64,000 nt of DNA, taken from assembly GCA_963771025.1 (NCBI GenBank), contig CAVYRL010000008.1:558001-622000 (forward strand), read 5' to 3'. The position numbers and the translations under genes are program-made. Positions 8,321 to 16,377 of the stretch are shown here, in pieces. The DNA is from Miltoncostaea sp963771025 (GTDB lineage: Bacteria; Actinomycetota; Thermoleophilia; Miltoncostaeales; Miltoncostaeaceae). How positions within the stretch are numbered: position 1 is the first letter of the stretch; each line of letters starts with the position of its first letter. Under the pieces are notes generated by a model that was not told where the DNA came from, made no database searches, and saw only the letters and a list, made by a program, of their open reading frames with translations.

Positions 8321-9325
8321 CTAGGCCGGGAGGACGCGCTCGGCGAGCTCCACGATCCGGCACGAGTACCCCCACTCGTTGTCGTACCAGGAGATGAGCT
8401 TGACCGTGGTCCCGCTCACCATCGTGAGGCTGGCGTCGAGCAGCGACGACCGCGGGTCGCCGACGATGTCGCGCGACACGATCGGGTCCTCGGTGTAGCC
8501 GAGGATGCCCTCGAGCGGACCGGATTCGGCCGCCGCGAGGAATGCCGCGTTGACCTCCTCCACGCTGGTCTCGCGGCTGACGGTGGCGACGAGGTCGACC
8601 ACCGAGCCGTCGGGCGTCGGCACGCGCAGCGCGATGCCGTCGAGCTTGCCCTTCAACGCCGGGAGCACCTCGCCGATCGCGCGGGCGGCGCCCGTCGAGG
8701 TCGGGATGATCGAGAGGGCGGCCGAGCGCGCCCGGCGCAGGTCGCTGTGCGGCGCGTCCAGCAGGCGCTGGTCGCCGGTGTACGAGTGGCAGGTCGTCAT
8801 GAACCCGTGCTCGAGCCCGAAGCTGTCCACCAGCACCTTGGCGAGCGGCGCCAGGCAGTTGGTGGTGCACGAGGCGTTGGAGATCACGTCGTGCGTGGCC
8901 GGGTCGTACTCGTGGTCGTTCACGCCCAGGCAGATGGTGATGTCGGGGCCCTTCGCGGGCGCCGAGATGATGACCTTCTTGGCCCCGCCCTCGAGGTGGA
9001 GGGCCGCCTTGTCACGGGCGGTGAAGAAGCCGGTGCTCTCGATGACCACGTCCACGCCCAGGTCGCCCCAGGGCAGCTTGGCCGGGTCGCGCTCGGCCAG
9101 CACCTGGATGTGCGCGTCGTCAACGTGCAGGTGATCGCCGTGCGCGTGCACGTGGCCGGGGTAGCGGCCGAACACCGAGTCGTAGTCGAGCAGGTGGGCG
9201 AGGGTGCCCGAATCGGTGATGTCGTTGACCGCGACGATCTCCACATCCGCCTCACCGAGCGCCGCGGCGCGGAAGACGTTGCGGCCGATACGGCCAAACC
9301 CGTTGATGCCCACTCGTACGCTCAT
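8321..9325 (-). CDS. gap: Glyceraldehyde-3-phosphate dehydrogenase
   Basis: 334 residues. It oxidises glyceraldehyde 3-phosphate to 1,3-bisphosphoglycerate with NAD. Seen: VGINGFGRIGRNVFRAA (Rossmann glycine motif), the catalytic SNASCTTNCLAPLAKVL with the active Cys, HSYTGDQRLLDAPH, and the C-terminal SWYDNEWGYSCRIVEL. The aspartate in IVAVNDIT after the second strand indicates an NAD-preferring enzyme. It leads the gap-pgk-tpiA-gpmI operon. GGGGAGG lies four bases before the ATG, and a TAGATT -10 element is at 9353-9358. Confidence 0.97.
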   Translation of the reverse strand: MSVRVGINGFGRIGRNVFRAAALGEADVEIVAVNDITDSGTLAHLLDYDSVFGRYPGHVHAHGDHLHVDDAHIQVLAERDPAKLPWGDLGVDVVIESTGFFTARDKAALHLEGGAKKVIISAPAKGPDITICLGVNDHEYDPATHDVISNASCTTNCLAPLAKVLVDSFGLEHGFMTTCHSYTGDQRLLDAPHSDLRRARSAALSIIPTSTGAARAIGEVLPALKGKLDGIALRVPTPDGSVVDLVATVSRETSVEEVNAAFLAAAESGPLEGILGYTEDPIVSRDIVGDPRSSLLDASLTMVSGTTVKLISWYDNEWGYSCRIVELAERVLPA

Positions 9326-9352
9326 CCGGCCTCCCCGTGGAAAAGGACGGCC

Positions 9353-9358
9353 AATCTA
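9353..9358 (-). promoter_or_regulatory. Likely -10 element of the gap operon
   Basis: TAGATT on the minus strand, 27 bases before the gap ATG. The intervening leader carries a strong GGGGAGG Shine-Dalgarno site, so unlike many neighbours this gene has an ordinary leader. Confidence 0.45.
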
Positions 9359-9394
9359 CCAGCCTGGTCCGCGGCCCATGTCAGGATCACCCGC

Positions 9395-9919
9395 GTGCGT
9401 CGGGCCCTGATCACCGCGGCGGTCGTGCTCCTGGCCGTGGGAGCCGGCTGCGACACCGGCACCGACCCCGCCCCCGCGGCGGCTCCCGGGGCCACAGAGA
9501 CGGGCACCGTGGTGCGGGTCGTCAACGGCGACACGCTGATCGCCCGGCTCGACGGCCGCGACGTGCGCGTGCGAATGCTCGGGGTGGACGCCCCGGAGAG
9601 CGTGACTCCGGACCGACCCGTCGAGTGCTTCGGCCCGCAGGCCGGACGCGAGGCGCGGCGCCTGCTGCCCGACGACGCCGTGATCACCCTGCTGAGCGAC
9701 CCTACCCAGGGGCGCCGCGACCGGTACGGGCGCCTCCTCGCGGAGGTGACCCTCGCCGGGCAGTCGACGACGATCAACGAGCGCTTGATCGCCGGGGGCT
9801 ACGCCGAGGTCTTCCGCGGCGATGGCCGCGCGCGCCTTCTGCCGCGGCTGCGCGCCGCTGAGTCCGCGGCGCGCAACGCGGGCCGCGGACTCTGGAGCGC
9901 CTGCCGCCGCAGCGGCTGA
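9395..9919 (+). CDS. Staphylococcal-nuclease-like lipoprotein
   Basis: 174 residues. The N-terminus MRRALITAAVVLLAVGAGCDTG is a lipoprotein signal with lipobox AVGAGC, so the protein is likely anchored outside the membrane. The mature part is a thermonuclease (SNase) domain: TGTVVRVVNGDTLIARLDG, VRVRMLGVDAPESV, and RRDRYGRLLAEVTL contain the acidic calcium ligands and the catalytic Arg/Glu positions. These enzymes cut DNA and RNA. The GTG start is the first that gives a complete signal peptide; a longer open frame upstream is the gap antisense. A weak CAGGAT lies seven bases before it. The gene converges with the DUF805 gene. Confidence 0.85.
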   Translation: MRRALITAAVVLLAVGAGCDTGTDPAPAAAPGATETGTVVRVVNGDTLIARLDGRDVRVRMLGVDAPESVTPDRPVECFGPQAGREARRLLPDDAVITLLSDPTQGRRDRYGRLLAEVTLAGQSTTINERLIAGGYAEVFRGDGRARLLPRLRAAESAARNAGRGLWSACRRSG

Positions 9920-9924
9920 GAGCC

Positions 9925-10275
9925 CTACGGGGCGGTGGTCGTGGGCGACGGGATGACGCCGCTCACGGGGGCCGGGCCGTACTCGTTGGCCTCGGGGCTA
10001 CCGGCGAGGCAGCCGCACTCGACCAGCACCCAGATGGGGCCGACCAGCGGGATCAATGAGATCAGGACCCACCAGGCGGACTTGCCGCGGTCGTGCCACC
10101 GCTTGCCCTGCACGCAGACCTGGAAAAAGAGCAGCGCGATCGCCGCGACGAAGCCGGCGATCGGGTTGATGAGTGAAAACACGATGCCGATGACGGTGAG
10201 CGACAGGGCGCCGATCCAGAATTCCTTGCGACCGATGCGGCCGTCGATGCTCGTGAAGAGGTGCTTGAAGTCCAC
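9925..10275 (-). CDS. DUF805 family membrane protein
   Basis: 116 residues. The opening VDFKHLFTSIDGRIGRKEFWIG is the hallmark of DUF805 proteins, followed by helices at about 22-42, 45-62 and 75-95 and the QVCVQGKRWHDRGKSAWW loop that is conserved in the family. The GTG at 10273-10275 is preceded by AGGGAG with six-base spacing and fits the family start; an in-frame ATG 42 bases upstream adds an unrelated tail. Function unknown; such proteins often sit next to other small membrane genes, as here. Confidence 0.8.
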   Translation of the reverse strand: MDFKHLFTSIDGRIGRKEFWIGALSLTVIGIVFSLINPIAGFVAAIALLFFQVCVQGKRWHDRGKSAWWVLISLIPLVGPIWVLVECGCLAGSPEANEYGPAPVSGVIPSPTTTAP

Positions 10276-10363
10276 GAAGCGCTCCCTTGGCGGTGGATGA
10301 ACGTGCAGAACATCCATCGGCACCACCAGGCCAGTTCTGATCCGGAGCGATCCGCATACGCAA

Positions 10364-10387
10364 TCGGGGGGCCCGAAGGCCCCCCGA
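10364..10387 (-). terminator. Strong hairpin after the DUF1097 gene
   Basis: TCGGGGGGCC, a CGAA tetraloop and GGCCCCCCGA form a perfect ten-pair stem about 40 bases downstream of the DUF1097 stop (10425, minus strand). It has no U-run. It may separate that gene from the DUF805 gene. Confidence 0.55.
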
Positions 10388-10424
10388 TCGATACCGCGTA
10401 CGTACTGCAGGTGGTGCGAGGAGC

Positions 10425-11102
10425 CTAGGCCGCCTCGGCAGCCGCCTTGGGCTTCGGCGTGACCGCCGCCGTGATCTTGGCGGAGAGGATGCCGAGCACG
10501 ACACCGCAGACGAGGGTGACGAAGACGTCGAACCACACCCACTGCCACGGAGTCGAGAGAAGACCGCCACCCGCGCCGATGCCGGCCGAGCCGTCCGCCG
10601 CCGCGAGGGCCGTCGCCTTGTTGCCGACGCCGCCGCCGTTCGGGACCCAGCCGTCGAGGCCGGTCGCGATCCACCAGAGGAACACTGCTGCGAATGCGGG
10701 GAATGTTCCCGCGACGTAGTACCAGTCGCCCGCGATGAGGATCAGGACGAGGATGAAGGCGAAAATGCCGACCCAGAGGGCGATGCCCCAGAAGTCGGGC
10801 GCGTCAGCGGTCTTGAACGCGAGCGGCATCGTGATGAGGGCCGCAACCGTACCGAAGACGCAGGCGATGAAGATCTTGCCGAACGCGGCGTTGTCGCCAC
10901 CCGCGGCAAAGAACAGGCCCCACGAGATGAACGCCACCGGAAGAATCAGGTGGAACTTCTCAGGAATACCGAGGGCACCGTCGGCGCCGTCCTGAACCGT
11001 TACCCAGTGGAACGTGAAGTTGAGGGAAAGCTCCGTCCAGAGGAACGAGAGGATTCCGATGACGATCGCCAGAGGCGCGATCGCTTTTGCGCGAGCGCTC
11101 AT
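10425..11102 (-). CDS. DUF1097-like membrane protein
   Basis: 225 residues with about six hydrophobic helices. It shares layout and short blocks with the DUF1097 family (small inner-membrane proteins such as YcdZ): a central YYVAGTFPAFAAVFLWW stretch and a last helix VTLVCGVVLGILSAKI. A 45-residue Gly/Ala-rich loop before the last helix is unusual. The ATG at 11100-11102 was chosen because AAAGGAG lies 11 bases upstream; a further in-frame extension adds a basic tail. It sits between yvcK and gap, where whiA is found in many actinobacteria, and shows no relation to it. Confidence 0.6.
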   Translation of the reverse strand: MSARAKAIAPLAIVIGILSFLWTELSLNFTFHWVTVQDGADGALGIPEKFHLILPVAFISWGLFFAAGGDNAAFGKIFIACVFGTVAALITMPLAFKTADAPDFWGIALWVGIFAFILVLILIAGDWYYVAGTFPAFAAVFLWWIATGLDGWVPNGGGVGNKATALAAADGSAGIGAGGGLLSTPWQWVWFDVFVTLVCGVVLGILSAKITAAVTPKPKAAAEAA

Positions 11103-11260
11103 AGAGGCGTTTGCTCCTTTAAGAGAAGTACGGGAGACACGCCGTCGGTGAAAGAGAAGAGTGGTGACGGCGTAGCCACAGAGGGACCGGGCCCCAAATC
11201 TGCGCGGCCAGTCTACGGCCGTCCCCATGTTCGTGGCAACCGTTGCATGCCCTCTTTTTG

Positions 11261-11280
11261 CACCCTCGCAACACAGGGTG
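11261..11280. terminator. Hairpin just after yvcK
   Basis: CACCCT and AGGGTG flank an eight-base loop immediately beyond the yvcK stop at 11283. On the minus strand it is followed by CAAAAAG rather than a U-run, so it is a weak candidate. Confidence 0.3.
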
Positions 11281-11282
11281 TT

Positions 11283-12236
11283 TCAGCGGATCGGGAGCCC
11301 CCGGACCAGCTCCATCAGCACCCTCGCCAGGGCATCGGGCGAGTGGCGCACCATGCGCCCCTCCTCGGCCAGGTCGGCCGCCACGACGCGCACGCCCATC
11401 GACTCCAGTCGATCGGCGTCCACCCGCACCGGCTCCTGGCCCTGAGCGGCGTAGGCGGCGGCGGCCTCCGGGTCGAGAAGCCCCTCGTGAACCACGATCA
11501 CGTCCACCCCGCCGGGGGCGGCGTCGAGCACCTTCTCGATGTGATCGGCGGCGCTGAAGCCGTCGGTCTCGCCCGGCTGGGTCATCACGTTGCACACGTA
11601 CACGCGCTGAGCCGACGACTCGGTGATCGCCCGCGCCAACCGGGGCACCGCCAGATGCGGCAACACGCTCGTGAACAGGCTGCCGGGGCCGAGCAGCAGC
11701 AGGTCGGCGGCGGCGATCGCCTGCAACGCGGGCGGGTGCACCAGCGGCTGGGGCTCGAGCCAGACGCGGCGGCAGGGCCCTATACCGGCCGCGATCTGGG
11801 TCTCGCCCGACACCAGCTCGCCATCCTCGCGCTCGGCCCAGAGGCGGATGTTCTGGAGGGTGGAGGGCAGCACGCGGCCACGGATCTTGAGCACGCGGCT
11901 GCACTCCTCGATCGCCAGATCGAAGTTGCCCGTCACCTCGGCCAGCGCGGCGAGGAAGAGGTTCCCGAAGGGATGCCCGGACAGGTCGCCATCGGCGAAG
12001 CGGTGCTGGAACAGGCGCCCCATCAGCGACTCATCGTCGGCGAGGGCCACGAGGCAGTTGCGGATGTCGCCGGGCGGGAGCACGCCGAGCTCGCGGCGCA
12101 GGCGGCCCGAGGAGCCGCCGTCGTCGGCCACCGTGACGATCGCGGTGATGTCGAGGGGCGAGCGCTTGAGGCCGCGCAACAGCGAGGCGAGCCCGGTGCC
12201 GCCGCCCAGGGCGGCGATGCGCGGCTGGCGGCTCAC
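11283..12236 (-). CDS. yvcK: YvcK/GlmR family gluconeogenesis and cell-wall factor
   Basis: 317 residues, normal for the family. YvcK (GlmR, CuvA) binds UDP-sugars and supports peptidoglycan precursor synthesis during gluconeogenic growth. Seen: IAALGGGTGLASLLRGLK at the N-terminus, VTVADDGGSSGRLRRELGVLPPGDIRNCLVAL, GHPFGNLFLAAL and LLLGPGSLFTSVLPHL, the usual signature blocks. The GTG start overlaps the rapZ stop (GTGA). The order uvrC-rapZ-yvcK is standard in actinobacteria, but the usual next gene whiA is missing. Confidence 0.94.
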   Translation of the reverse strand: MSRQPRIAALGGGTGLASLLRGLKRSPLDITAIVTVADDGGSSGRLRRELGVLPPGDIRNCLVALADDESLMGRLFQHRFADGDLSGHPFGNLFLAALAEVTGNFDLAIEECSRVLKIRGRVLPSTLQNIRLWAEREDGELVSGETQIAAGIGPCRRVWLEPQPLVHPPALQAIAAADLLLLGPGSLFTSVLPHLAVPRLARAITESSAQRVYVCNVMTQPGETDGFSAADHIEKVLDAAPGGVDVIVVHEGLLDPEAAAAYAAQGQEPVRVDADRLESMGVRVVAADLAEEGRMVRHSPDALARVLMELVRGLPIR

Positions 12237-13114
12237 GCGGGCTCGGTGGGCGCGCCGGTGGAGCGCGTGATGTGCCGATGCGAGGTGCTCACGTCGAAGT
12301 CCCGGGAGTAGCGCCGGGCGAGCATCTCGGCGATCGCCACGCTGCGGTGCCGCCCGCCGGTGCACCCGATCCCGACCACGACGCCGGCCTTGCCCTCGTC
12401 CGCGTAGGCGGGGAGCAGGAAGTCGAGCAGCGAATCCAGGCGGGCGCGGAACTCGTCCATCCCCGGCGCCGCGGCCACGAACTCGGCCACCGCGGGGTCG
12501 AGGCCGTTGAGCGGGTTCAGCGCCGGCACGTAGTGGGGGTTCTGGAGGAAGCGGACGTCGAACAGCAGGTCCGCGTCGCGCGGGGCGCCGTGCTTGTAGC
12601 CGAACGAGACGAACTGGACGCGCAGCTTGGGACGGCTGCCCGGGGCCATCAGGGCCTCGGCCACGCGCCGGCGCAGATCCCAGATCGAGAGGCCGGTGGT
12701 GTCGATCACCACCTCGGCCCGCGCCCGGACGTCGGCCAGCTCGGCCCGCTCGCGCGCGATGCCGTCCACGATCGAGCCGTTGCCCGACAGCGGATGCGGC
12801 CGACGGGTCTCGCGGAAGCGGTTGATGAGCTGCTCGTCGGATGCCTCGAGGAACACGACCCGGGGGCGGACGCCGCGCGCGTCCTCCACCCGGCCGAGCA
12901 CCGGCTCGAGGTCCTTGAACCACACGCCGCCACGCACATCGCACACCACCGCGGCGCGCTCCACCCGCGAGCCCTCCAGCAGCACGAGATCGGCGAAGGC
13001 CGGCAGCAGCCCGGGCGGCAGGTTGTCCACGCAGAACCAGCCGGCGTCCTCGAAGGTGCCCATCGCGGTGCTCTTCCCGGCGCCGCTCATGCCGGTGATG
13101 ATCGTCAGCTCCAC
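12233..13114 (-). CDS. rapZ: RapZ-type RNase adapter / nucleotide-binding protein
   Basis: 293 residues. The N-terminal kinase-like domain has Walker A GMSGAGKS (residues 8-15), the FVDNLPP-type block FCVDNLPPGLLP, and DVRGG. The C-terminal domain has SFGYKHGAPRDADLLFDVRFLQNPHYVPALNPLNG and GCTGGRHRSVAIAE, conserved in all RapZ/YvcJ proteins. In E. coli RapZ senses glucosamine 6-phosphate and controls glmS via small RNAs; the role in actinobacteria is less clear. The GTG start (VELTIITG) lies inside the end of uvrC (ten-base overlap). Confidence 0.94.
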   Translation of the reverse strand: MELTIITGMSGAGKSTAMGTFEDAGWFCVDNLPPGLLPAFADLVLLEGSRVERAAVVCDVRGGVWFKDLEPVLGRVEDARGVRPRVVFLEASDEQLINRFRETRRPHPLSGNGSIVDGIARERAELADVRARAEVVIDTTGLSIWDLRRRVAEALMAPGSRPKLRVQFVSFGYKHGAPRDADLLFDVRFLQNPHYVPALNPLNGLDPAVAEFVAAAPGMDEFRARLDSLLDFLLPAYADEGKAGVVVGIGCTGGRHRSVAIAEMLARRYSRDFDVSTSHRHITRSTGAPTEPA

Positions 13115-15045
13115 GTGTTCTCCCGGCCGGCTCCCACCGGCGCCGAGGCGCCGCCGGGGCCCGCGGTCTTGTGCAGGCGGTCGTAGATGTCGCGGGCAAC
13201 CTTCGACGGCACACCCGGCACCGCCTCCACCTCCTCGCGCGTCGCCGCCAGGAAACGGTCGGCCGAGCCGAAGTGGCGCAGGATCGCCGCCTTGCGCGCG
13301 GGCCCGACTCCGGGAAGCGCGTCCAGCACGCTCTCGGTCATGCCCTTGCCGCGCCTGCCGCGGTGGTGGCGCAGCGCGAAGCGGTGGGCCTCGTCGCGGA
13401 TGTGCTGCAGGACCAGCAGCGCGGCCGAGCCCTCGTCCAGCAGCAGCGGCTCCGAGCGCCCCGGGCGGAACACCTCCTCGCGCTTCTTGGCCAGGCTCAC
13501 GATCGGGATCCCCTCCACCCCGGCCTCGGCCATGCCCTCCAGCGCGGCGCTCAGCTGGCCCTTGCCCCCGTCGATCACGACCAGGCCGGGGCGGGCCGCG
13601 AACGACGGATCGTCCTCCGGGTCGCGCAGGCGCGCGCAGCGACGCCGCAGCGCCTCCCGCATGCGGGTGAAGTCGTCCGGGCCGCCCTCGTAGCGCATCG
13701 AGAACGTGCGGTAATGGGCCTTCTGCGGCGCGCCGCCCTCGAACACCACCATCGAGGCGACGGCGTAGGTCTCCGCCAGATTCGAGATGTCGTAGCACTC
13801 GATCCGCACCGGCGGCGCGGGCAGGTCCAGGCGCTGCTGCAGGTCGAGCAGCGCGTCGCGACGACGACCGCGCGCCAGTTCGTGGCGCTGGCGGTCGCCG
13901 TCGAGCGCGAAGCGCGCGTTGCGCTCGGCCAGCTCGGCCAGCTTGCGCTTGTCGCCGCGCGCCGCCGCCCGCACCTCCACCCGGTGGCCCCGGCGCTCCG
14001 ACAGCATCGATTCCAGATCGGGCGCGGCCAGGCTGTCGCGCGCCACCACCACCAGCCCGGGGATCGCGAGAGCCATCGCATAGAACTCGTAGGCGAACTG
14101 CATCAGCACGGTCGCCTCGTCATCGGCACCGGCGGTGTCGAGGAAGAACGACTGGCGATCCTGGAGGACGCCGTCGCGCACCTGCAGCACCTGGACGTTG
14201 GCCGAGTCGCCCTCCATCGCGATGCCGAGCACGTCGGCCGTGCCCACCGAGCCGGCCGTCGCGAACTGGCGCTCCATCAGGTGCTGCACCGCCGACAGGC
14301 GGTTGCGGATGGCGGCCGCCCGCTCGAACTCCTGCTCGGCCGCGGCGGCCCGCATCTGCTCCTCGAGCTCGCGCTCGAGACCCCGGTAGCGGCCCGACAG
14401 GAACGCGATGATCTGGTCGATCAGCGCCCGGTAGTCGTCCCTGGAGATGTAGCCCACGCAGGGCGCCAGGCACCGCTTGATGTGGTAGTCGAGGCAGGGG
14501 ACGCCCGAGGGCCGCCCCGGCTCCCTGCCCTCACACGGCCGGCTCGGGAAGATCTTCCCGATCAGGTTCAGGGTCTCGCGCACCTTGTAGGCGTTGGAGA
14601 ACGGACCGAAGTAGAGGCGATCCCGCCGATGGCTCTCGCGCGTGAAGTAGACGCGCGGATACTCCTCGTCGAGGCTGATCCCGATGTACGGGTAGCTCTT
14701 GTCGTCGCGCAGCCGCACGTTGAAGGGCGGCCGGTGCGTCTTGACGAGATTCGCCTCCAGGATGAGCGCCTCGCTCTCGGTCCCGGTGACGAACACCTCG
14801 ACGCGTCGGATCCGAGCCACCAGGTCGTCGATCTTGGGGTGCAGACCGGCGCGCGCCGACATCGGCCCCGAGGCATCGGGGTCGTCGGGTCGCAGGGGGG
14901 CCTGGAAGTAGGAGAGCACGCGCCTGCGGATCGACTTGGCCTTGCCCACGTACAGAACGCGGTCGGCGGCGTCGCGGTAGATGTAGACGCCGGGGCCTGT
15001 CGGCAGTCCCGCGAGCTGCTCGCGAAGGGGGGCGGAATCCGACAC
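13105..15045 (-). CDS. uvrC: Excinuclease ABC subunit C
   Basis: 646 residues, normal length. It makes both incisions in nucleotide excision repair after UvrAB damage recognition. Domains in order: GIY-YIG nuclease (GPGVYIYRDAADRVLYVGKAKSIRRR, about 15-95), a cysteine cluster region (CEGRE...CLDYHIKRCLAPC), the UVR motif EEQMRAAAAEQEFERAAAIRN near 225-240 for UvrB contact, an RNase H-like nuclease (IECYDISN, VIDGGKGQLSAAL), and a C-terminal helix-hairpin-helix pair (LDALPGVGPARKAAILRHFGS). The start is GTG. It heads the uvrC-rapZ-yvcK operon. Confidence 0.96.
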   Translation of the reverse strand: MSDSAPLREQLAGLPTGPGVYIYRDAADRVLYVGKAKSIRRRVLSYFQAPLRPDDPDASGPMSARAGLHPKIDDLVARIRRVEVFVTGTESEALILEANLVKTHRPPFNVRLRDDKSYPYIGISLDEEYPRVYFTRESHRRDRLYFGPFSNAYKVRETLNLIGKIFPSRPCEGREPGRPSGVPCLDYHIKRCLAPCVGYISRDDYRALIDQIIAFLSGRYRGLERELEEQMRAAAAEQEFERAAAIRNRLSAVQHLMERQFATAGSVGTADVLGIAMEGDSANVQVLQVRDGVLQDRQSFFLDTAGADDEATVLMQFAYEFYAMALAIPGLVVVARDSLAAPDLESMLSERRGHRVEVRAAARGDKRKLAELAERNARFALDGDRQRHELARGRRRDALLDLQQRLDLPAPPVRIECYDISNLAETYAVASMVVFEGGAPQKAHYRTFSMRYEGGPDDFTRMREALRRRCARLRDPEDDPSFAARPGLVVIDGGKGQLSAALEGMAEAGVEGIPIVSLAKKREEVFRPGRSEPLLLDEGSAALLVLQHIRDEAHRFALRHHRGRRGKGMTESVLDALPGVGPARKAAILRHFGSADRFLAATREEVEAVPGVPSKVARDIYDRLHKTAGPGGASAPVGAGRENTWS

Positions 15046-15092
15046 TCGGCATCGAGTATGGCAGGGGTGTCAGCCCCCGGACCGACCCCCTT

Positions 15093-15701
15093 TCAGAGGG
15101 CCGTCGTCTCGCCGTGGAAGCCCGCCCATCGGCCGACCCAGTCGGTGGCGGGGTCGCCGATGCGCTCGGCCAGCCGAGCGACGAATCCCGCCTCCGCCTC
15201 CAGCACGGCCAGGCGGTACTCCTCCTCGATCAGGAAGAGCCCCGGCACACCGTCGGCCAGGGCGGTGTCGATGAGCTCGCGGATCTCGGTCCGCTGCCGC
15301 CCGAGCAGCTCGAGCCGGTGGCGCAGCAGGTCGCGCACCTCGCTCGGCGGCAGGGCCGCGATCAACGCGAGGGCGGTCACGAAGGCCGGGTATTCGTGCC
15401 GGGGCTCGCCGACCAGCTCGCGGAGCCAGCCGCGCAGCTCGTCGCGCCCGGCGTCGGTCAGGGCGTAGACGGTGCGCTCGGGCCGCTGCCCGTCACGGCT
15501 GGTCTCCTGCTCGGCGATGAAGCCGGCCTTCTGCAGCTGGCCGACCACCATGTAGAGCGATCCGTGGTTGAACTTGATGCTGCGGGCGTCGCCGTTGTCG
15601 CGCAGGGTCCGCCCGAGCTCGTAGGGGTGCATCGGGCGTTGGGTCAGGTACGCCAGCACCGCCAGCGCCAACGGGTTGCCCACGGGGCGCCGTCCGGCCA
15701 T
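15093..15701 (-). CDS. PadR family transcriptional regulator
   Basis: 202 residues. The N-terminal winged helix reads LALAVLAYLTQRPMHPYELGRTLRD...FNHGSLYMVVGQLQKAGFIAEQE, the PadR DNA-binding pattern, and TVYALTDAGRDELRGWL is the wing and start of the linker. The C-terminal half is the helical Vir_C-type dimerisation domain. The ATG shares one base with the stop of the upstream gene, so both are on one transcript. An inverted repeat in the promoter of that transcript (16209-16228) is the probable operator, which would make the operon self-repressing. The ligand is unknown. Confidence 0.88.
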   Translation of the reverse strand: MAGRRPVGNPLALAVLAYLTQRPMHPYELGRTLRDNGDARSIKFNHGSLYMVVGQLQKAGFIAEQETSRDGQRPERTVYALTDAGRDELRGWLRELVGEPRHEYPAFVTALALIAALPPSEVRDLLRHRLELLGRQRTEIRELIDTALADGVPGLFLIEEEYRLAVLEAEAGFVARLAERIGDPATDWVGRWAGFHGETTAL

Positions 15702-16168
15702 CAGTCGCCGCGGGCCGGATCGTCCAGGGTGGGCGAGCCGCCCTCCGCCTGCGCCCGGCGGGCGTCGGCCAGGTACTCCCGCGAAAGCATCGCCGACAGC
15801 CGCGCGATCCCACCGCTGTTGACGCGGACCTCGCCGCCGTTGACGCGCCCGGTGAGGCGGATGCGGCGGCCGGTGCCGTCGGCGTCGTGATGGAAGGTCT
15901 GCTTGACCTTCCCCCGCCCGGTCCAGGAGAGGTCCCACTGGTCGATGACCGCGTCGTCGGCCACGAGCAGCTTGAGCGTCGCGTGGTCGAGGTCCAGCTC
16001 GATCTCGATATCGCCGGCGGCGATCCGCGGCGACCGCAGGTCCATCACCACCGCGCCGCGGCGCGAGCGGACCTGGAAGGAGCGCGCGGTGGTCCAGTTC
16101 CCGAGTCGCTTCTGGGAGTCATGGTGGGCCTGGATGCGGACGGGCGTGTCGGCGGCCTGGGTGCTCAT
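15701..16168 (-). CDS. Beta-rich cytosolic protein co-transcribed with PadR
   Basis: 155 residues, no signal peptide and no membrane helix. The central part has alternating strands with turns (GAVVMDLRSPRIAAGDIEIELDLDH, RIRLTGRVNGGEVRVN), similar in texture to LiaF-type C-terminal and DUF1707-associated domains, and ends with SREYLADARRAQAEGG and TLDDPARGD. From memory, proteins of this type often accompany PadR genes in actinobacteria; I know no function. ATG 16166-16168 is preceded by GGAGG with eight-base spacing, so it is preferred over the ATG 18 bases upstream. Confidence 0.7.
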   Translation of the reverse strand: MSTQAADTPVRIQAHHDSQKRLGNWTTARSFQVRSRRGAVVMDLRSPRIAAGDIEIELDLDHATLKLLVADDAVIDQWDLSWTGRGKVKQTFHHDADGTGRRIRLTGRVNGGEVRVNSGGIARLSAMLSREYLADARRAQAEGGSPTLDDPARGD

Positions 16169-16208
16169 CGGCGTTTCCTCCTTCACCGCGAGTATATGGT
16201 CGCGACCT

Positions 16209-16237
16209 ACTATTCAGCACCAAATAGTCATTGTCAA
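16209..16237 (-). promoter_or_regulatory. PadR operon promoter with overlapping inverted repeat
   Basis: On the minus strand TTGACA (16232-16237) and AATAGT (16209-16214) are separated by exactly 17 bases, a good -35/-10 pair. The -10 element is itself one arm of the inverted repeat ACTATT-N8-AATAGT (16209-16214 and 16223-16228). PadR proteins commonly bind such repeats with an eight-base centre, so binding here would block polymerase directly. Confidence 0.6.
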
Positions 16238-16377
16238 CTATCAGCGTCATCCCCGGCGTGGCCGAGGCGGCCGAGGGTGTCCGGGCGGAGCGCCCTGCGC
16301 CATCGTCGGGGTGCGGCTCGCCCGAGACCTGCTCCCGGACGCTCCCTTCGCGTTGTCCGGGCCACCCGAGGCGGCGC

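Noticed and set aside
11103..11282. A remnant of whiA between yvcK and the DUF1097 gene
   Set aside because: No frame in this gap has homing-endonuclease-like or helix-turn-helix residues of WhiA.
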